Positions 12,565-15,960 of a DNA stretch of 15,960 nucleotides are shown piece after piece. The translations under genes and the position numbers were made by a program. Positions within the stretch are counted from its first letter, which is position 1. Each line of letters starts with the position of its first letter. Source of the stretch: PFL42 sp964492235 (GTDB lineage: Bacteria; Chloroflexota; Anaerolineae; Anaerolineales; E44-bin32); NCBI GenBank assembly GCA_964492235.1, contig CAZBJQ010000062.1, positions 1 to 15,960 on the forward strand. The letters are read 5' to 3'. The notes below the pieces were generated by a model. That model worked only from the letters and a program-made list of their open reading frames with translations, was not told the origin of the DNA and did not search any database.

Positions 12565-15300
12565 ATGATCGAGGGAAGATCGCCAGAGTCAGACAGCCCT
12601 CGCCTCTCGCTGAACCCAGCGCTCCGCGAATGGAGCTCCGTATGGCGAACCGAGGCCGGCGAGTCCTCCTTCATCCCCGTGCAGCAGGAGGGCGAGCAGT
12701 CGCATTCTGCCGGCGGGCCGCCCACCTCGGAGGAAATCCCCAAAGAGATCCCGATCCTCCCTCTGCGCGGCCTCGTGGTGTATCCGCATACTGCCGTGCC
12801 GCTCACCATCGGCCAGCCGCGGTCGATCTCACTGGTCGACGAGGTCGCCGGCGGATCCCGCTTGTTGGGCCTGGTGGCTTCGAAGAACCCTGAACTCGAC
12901 TTGCCGGGCCCGTCCGACCTGTTCTCCTGCGGCACGGTCGCCATGATCCAAAGGCTGTTCCGCGCACCGGACGGGACCATCCGCTTGATTGTCCATGGGC
13001 TAGCCCGGTTCAAGCTGGACGAGTTTGTATCGCTCGAGCCCTACCTCAAGGCACGGGTATCGTTGATGCCTGAGACGGTCGAGGGAGGGCTGGAGATGGA
13101 GGCCCAGGTTCGGGCCGCCAAAGACCAGTTCCAGAAGATCGCCGAACTGGCGCCCGCCCTCCCGAGGGAGATCATCACCAGCGTTCTGATGCTCGAGGAT
13201 CCGCTTCACGTAGCATATACCATCACCAACTACCAGCGGATGGATCTCGATGAGGCGCAAGTCATCCTGGAAGAGGATTCGGCGCTAGCGAAACTGAAGC
13301 GCCTGAATGCCCTCCTCGGTCGCGAAGTAGAGGTCTTGTCGCTGGGGCAGCAGATCCAGCAAGAGGCGCGAACAGAGATCGAGAAGGTCCAGCGTGAGTA
13401 CTTCTTGCGGGAGCAATTGAAGGCCATCCAGCGTGAGCTAGGCGAGGGCGATGAGCAGGCGGCGGAGGTTGAGGAGTTCCGTCAGAAGCTGTCTGCGGCC
13501 AACATGCCCGAAGAGGCCGAGAAGCAGGCGCGGCGGGAGCTGGATCGGCTTGCCCGCCTGCCGACCGCCGCCGCCGAATACGGGGTGATCCGCACGTACC
13601 TCGATTGGCTGGTGTCGCTTCCGTGGTCGAAGGCGACTGCGGATAATCTCGATCTGTCGCACGCGCGCTCCGTGCTAGATGCGGACCACTACGGCCTCGA
13701 GGATGTCAAGGAGCGCATCCTGGAGTACCTGGCGGTGCGCAAGCTCCGCCTGGAGCGGCATGGTCAGATCGAAGTGGCGGTAGCCGACGAAATCCGCAAA
13801 GAACGGGAGGGAGTCATCCTGTGCTTTGTCGGTCCGCCCGGCGTCGGCAAGACTTCGCTGGGCCGGTCGATCGCACGCGCCACGAATCGCAAGTTCATCC
13901 GCGCATCGCTGGGCGGTGTCCACGATGAGGCCGAAATCCGCGGCCACCGTCGCACGTACATCGGCGCGCTGCCCGGCAGGATCTTGCAGGCGCTCAGGCG
14001 CGTGGAATCCCGCAATCCGGTGTTCATGCTGGATGAGGTAGACAAGCTCGGGCAGGACTTTCGTGGTGACCCGGCCTCGGCCCTGCTGGAGGTGTTGGAC
14101 CCGGAGCAGAACCGGGAGTTCCGCGATCATTACCTCGAAGTCGCCTTCGACCTGTCCCAGGTGATGTTCGTCACCACCGCCAACTGGCTGGAAACCATCC
14201 CAGCCCCGCTGCTCGACCGCATGGAAGTGATCCAAATCTCAGGCTACACGGAGTCGGAGAAGATCGCGATCGCCCGCGGCTACCTGGTTCCGCGGCAGCA
14301 GAGAGAGAACGGGCTCAAGCCGTCGGAGTTCGCCCTCACCGACGAGGCGCTAGGGACGATCATCCGCTCGTACACTCGGGAAGCTGGCGTACGCAATCTC
14401 GAGCGCGAAATCGGTCGGGTGGCGCGCAAGGTGGCGACCTCGGTCGCCGAAGGCAGGGCAACCGAGGTCACGGTCACGGCCGAGGCGGTGAGCGCCCACC
14501 TGGGCAAGCCTCGCTTCTTCGGCACCGAGGAGCTCGCCGACCGGACTTCCCTGCCGGGTGTGGCTGCCGCCCTGGCCTGGACCCCAACCGGCGGGGACGT
14601 GCTTTTCATCGAAGCCACGGCGATGCCTGGGGGCAGGGACTTCCTGCTGACGGGATCGCTTGGACAGGTGATGCAGGAATCCGCCAGAGCGGCGATGTCC
14701 TACGTGCGCTCGGTCTCGAAGACACTGGGCATCGAAGACGCCTTCTGGAAAACACACGACATCCATCTGCACATCCCCGCCGGCGCCCAGCCGAAGGACG
14801 GGCCGTCGGCCGGAGTGACCATGGCAGTGGCGTTGGCGTCGCTGGCGACCGGCCGTCCCGTCCGGTCGGATGTCGGAATGACCGGCGAGATCACCCTGCG
14901 CGGCAAGGTGCTGCCGATCGGGGGCGTCAAGGAGAAGGTGCTCGCTGCCCACCGGGCTGAGTTGCGCCAGGTCATCCTGCCGAAGCGCAATGAGGCCGAC
15001 CTGGACGATGTTCCGGAGGAAATCCGCAAGCAGATGCATTTCGAGCTGGTGGACACCGTGGCTGAGGTGCTGAAGGCGAGCTTGGAAAGTCCACCCAAGC
15101 GGCGGTCGGGCAAGAGGACCCAACGCACCGGGACAAAGCTCCCGCAGGATGGGCGCAGCGGTCGATCAGGGAAGCGCCAACCCGTGGGGCAGACTCGTGC
15201 GGCCTCGTCGGAGGCCGGTCGCTCGAAATCGGGCAGGAAGGGAAGGAAGGCCGTCTCGGCCAAGAGCAGGTCGGGGCGGTCGGCAGGCGCCCTGAGTTAG
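12565..15300 (+). CDS. lon: ATP-dependent Lon protease with a basic C-terminal extension
   Basis: A 911-residue AAA+ serine protease (LonA type) that degrades misfolded and regulatory proteins in the cytoplasm. The LON substrate-binding domain starts around residue 63 ('IPILPLRGLVVYPHTAVPL'). A coiled-coil linker with 'REYFLREQLKAIQRELGE' follows. Walker A is GPPGVGKT (423-430), and Walker B is 'VFMLDEVDK' (486-494). The protease domain has the catalytic Ser748 in 'DGPSAG' and Lys791 in 'IGGVKEK', with the 43-residue S-to-K spacing of E. coli Lon. An N-terminal extension of about 60 residues and a C-terminal tail (about 842-911) lie outside the usual domains. The tail holds 21 Lys/Arg and only 2 acidic residues among about 70. 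The start ATG has AGGCGG close upstream and no better alternative. Confidence 0.96.
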   Translation: MIEGRSPESDSPRLSLNPALREWSSVWRTEAGESSFIPVQQEGEQSHSAGGPPTSEEIPKEIPILPLRGLVVYPHTAVPLTIGQPRSISLVDEVAGGSRLLGLVASKNPELDLPGPSDLFSCGTVAMIQRLFRAPDGTIRLIVHGLARFKLDEFVSLEPYLKARVSLMPETVEGGLEMEAQVRAAKDQFQKIAELAPALPREIITSVLMLEDPLHVAYTITNYQRMDLDEAQVILEEDSALAKLKRLNALLGREVEVLSLGQQIQQEARTEIEKVQREYFLREQLKAIQRELGEGDEQAAEVEEFRQKLSAANMPEEAEKQARRELDRLARLPTAAAEYGVIRTYLDWLVSLPWSKATADNLDLSHARSVLDADHYGLEDVKERILEYLAVRKLRLERHGQIEVAVADEIRKEREGVILCFVGPPGVGKTSLGRSIARATNRKFIRASLGGVHDEAEIRGHRRTYIGALPGRILQALRRVESRNPVFMLDEVDKLGQDFRGDPASALLEVLDPEQNREFRDHYLEVAFDLSQVMFVTTANWLETIPAPLLDRMEVIQISGYTESEKIAIARGYLVPRQQRENGLKPSEFALTDEALGTIIRSYTREAGVRNLEREIGRVARKVATSVAEGRATEVTVTAEAVSAHLGKPRFFGTEELADRTSLPGVAAALAWTPTGGDVLFIEATAMPGGRDFLLTGSLGQVMQESARAAMSYVRSVSKTLGIEDAFWKTHDIHLHIPAGAQPKDGPSAGVTMAVALASLATGRPVRSDVGMTGEITLRGKVLPIGGVKEKVLAAHRAELRQVILPKRNEADLDDVPEEIRKQMHFELVDTVAEVLKASLESPPKRRSGKRTQRTGTKLPQDGRSGRSGKRQPVGQTRAASSEAGRSKSGRKGRKAVSAKSRSGRSAGALS

Positions 15301-15309
15301 GGTTGGCAA

Positions 15310-15669
15310 ATGCCTCGGGTGATGATCATCGACGACGACCGGACGATGGTGGGCCTGCTGCAGTCGCTGCTCAGGCTGGATGGTTTCGAGACGGTCGACG
15401 GTGCGGGCGGGGAAGATCTCTTGGGGCGAACCCGCGCCGCCCAGCCGGATGCCATCTTGATGGACGTGTATCTGGCCGACAAGGATGGGCTGGAGCTGTT
15501 GGGAGCGTTGAAAGCCGACCCGGCGCTGACGGCTATCCCGGTCATCATGACCTCCGGAATGGATATGTCGGAGGAGTGTCGGCAGCTGGGCGCGGAGGAG
15601 TTTCTCGCCAAGCCGTATTCTCCTGATGACCTGGTCGCCCTGCTGCGGCGGCTAACGGACCCAAAGTAA
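15310..15669 (+). CDS. Single-domain response regulator (receiver only)
   Basis: A 119-residue cytoplasmic phospho-acceptor of two-component or phosphorelay signalling. All receiver landmarks are present: the acidic pocket D8-D9-D10, phospho-acceptor D52 in 'AILMDVYL', T81 in 'VIMTSGMD', and K101-P102 in 'EFLAKPYS'. There is no output domain, so it must signal by protein contact, like CheY or Spo0F. No histidine kinase is encoded nearby. The gene begins 9 nt after the lon stop, with TAGGG about 7 nt before the ATG, and is followed 35 nt later by the PHP gene. It is therefore most likely co-transcribed with hsp20 and lon. Confidence 0.92.
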   Translation: MPRVMIIDDDRTMVGLLQSLLRLDGFETVDGAGGEDLLGRTRAAQPDAILMDVYLADKDGLELLGALKADPALTAIPVIMTSGMDMSEECRQLGAEEFLAKPYSPDDLVALLRRLTDPK

Positions 15670-15704
15670 GACATTCGTAGGCGAAGAAAGGTAGAACCAA
15701 CCTA

Positions 15705-15960
15705 GTGCGTAAGAAAACGACGTCTCCCTCCCGCCAATGGCGGGTGATGGATCTGCACGTACATACGCCGGCCTCGGCCGACTACCAGGAGCACGGCGTC
15801 ACGATGCTCGACCTGCTGCGGCGGGCGAAAGCGCGCGGCCTGGACGTCCTGGGCATTGCCGACCACAACACGGTGGCCGGGTACCGGAAGATGCGGTCGG
15901 AGATCGAAGATCTCGAGCTGCTTGAGAAGCTAGGGAGGCTGACGCCGTCCGAGAAGGAGC
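15705..15960 (+). CDS. PHP-domain phosphoesterase family protein (partial, 5' end)
   Basis: Only the first 85 codons are in the window. The PHP metal-binding motif 1 is clear in 'VMDLHVHTPASADYQE' (H18 and H20), and motif 2 is 'DVLGIADHNTVAGY' (D53-H54-N55). PHP proteins are metal-dependent phosphoesterases or nucleases, including histidinol-phosphatase and polymerase-associated forms. The class cannot be decided from this fragment. The 'DLHVHTPASADYQE' form, with Pro after His-Thr, is typical of larger PHP proteins with ATPase-like partner domains, but that is inference. I chose GTG at 15705 because homologous starts usually precede the DLHxHT motif by some residues and AAAGG lies at 15687-15691. 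Its spacing is long, and the ATG at 15747 remains possible. Confidence 0.75.
   Translation, partial: MRKKTTSPSRQWRVMDLHVHTPASADYQEHGVTMLDLLRRAKARGLDVLGIADHNTVAGYRKMRSEIEDLELLEKLGRLTPSEKE
15730..15744 (+). repeat. Short hairpin at the start of the PHP gene
   Basis: CCCGCC (15730-15735) and GGCGGG (15739-15744) form a 6-bp GC stem with a 3-nt AAT loop. It lies 2 nt before the ATG at 15747 and within the first 14 codons if GTG 15705 is the start. It might modulate initiation, or it may be chance in GC-rich DNA. Confidence 0.35.

Noticed and set aside
1..15960. CRISPR array, tRNA, rRNA, insertion sequence or phage cassette
   Set aside because: No regularly spaced direct repeats, no cloverleaf or rRNA-like stretch, no transposase or integrase, and no compositional break were seen by eye.

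Overview
The window looks like chromosomal DNA from a high-G+C bacterium, most likely a member of the Chloroflexota (Anaerolineae-like). This placement is an inference. It rests on the Thr/Pro-rich linker of the first protein, the three-domain S1 protein, the membrane regulator with a GAF domain and no kinase, and TACAAT/TAGAAT-type -10 boxes in otherwise GC-rich DNA. I see no rRNA, tRNA, CRISPR array, insertion sequence, phage gene or abrupt change in composition. Genes are tightly packed, and no gene-free stretch exceeds about 160 bases.

Left block (1-4302, + strand): the tail of a membrane-anchored extracytoplasmic protein, a GNAT acetyltransferase, a large polytopic membrane sensor-regulator (TM-GAF-HTH-like) translationally coupled to it, and a three-repeat S1 RNA-binding protein closed by a clear intrinsic terminator (4265-4302).

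Middle block (4333-11290, + strand): an FtsK/SpoIIIE DNA translocase; then, from a good sigma-70-type promoter, a CDP-alcohol phosphatidyltransferase overlapping lgt (lipid head-group synthesis plus lipoprotein lipidation); then a three-gene ABC cassette. The cassette is an ATPase that appears to be translated from a leaderless mRNA, a permease that looks like an ABC-2 exporter half fused to a SpoIIM-type half, and an RNase Z-like metallo-beta-lactamase-fold enzyme.

Minus-strand pair (11969-11287): a stand-alone cyclic-nucleotide-binding domain protein without an HTH, followed by a translationally coupled 75-residue protein I do not recognise. This pair converges on the MBL gene, with overlapping stop codons, and diverges from the next operon. 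The divergent intergenic region carries promoters in both directions and an inverted repeat around the minus-strand -10.

Right block (12129-15960, + strand): Hsp20 chaperone, Lon protease with an unusual basic C-terminal tail, a single-domain response regulator, and the start of a PHP-domain phosphoesterase. Spacing is very tight (7, 9 and 35 nt), so this is probably one proteostasis operon with a receiver protein embedded in it.

Most genes are recognisable housekeeping or regulatory families. The least ordinary items are the ABC-2/SpoIIM fusion, the kinase-less membrane regulator, the CNB plus small-protein pair, and the Hsp20-Lon-receiver operon with its divergent control region.
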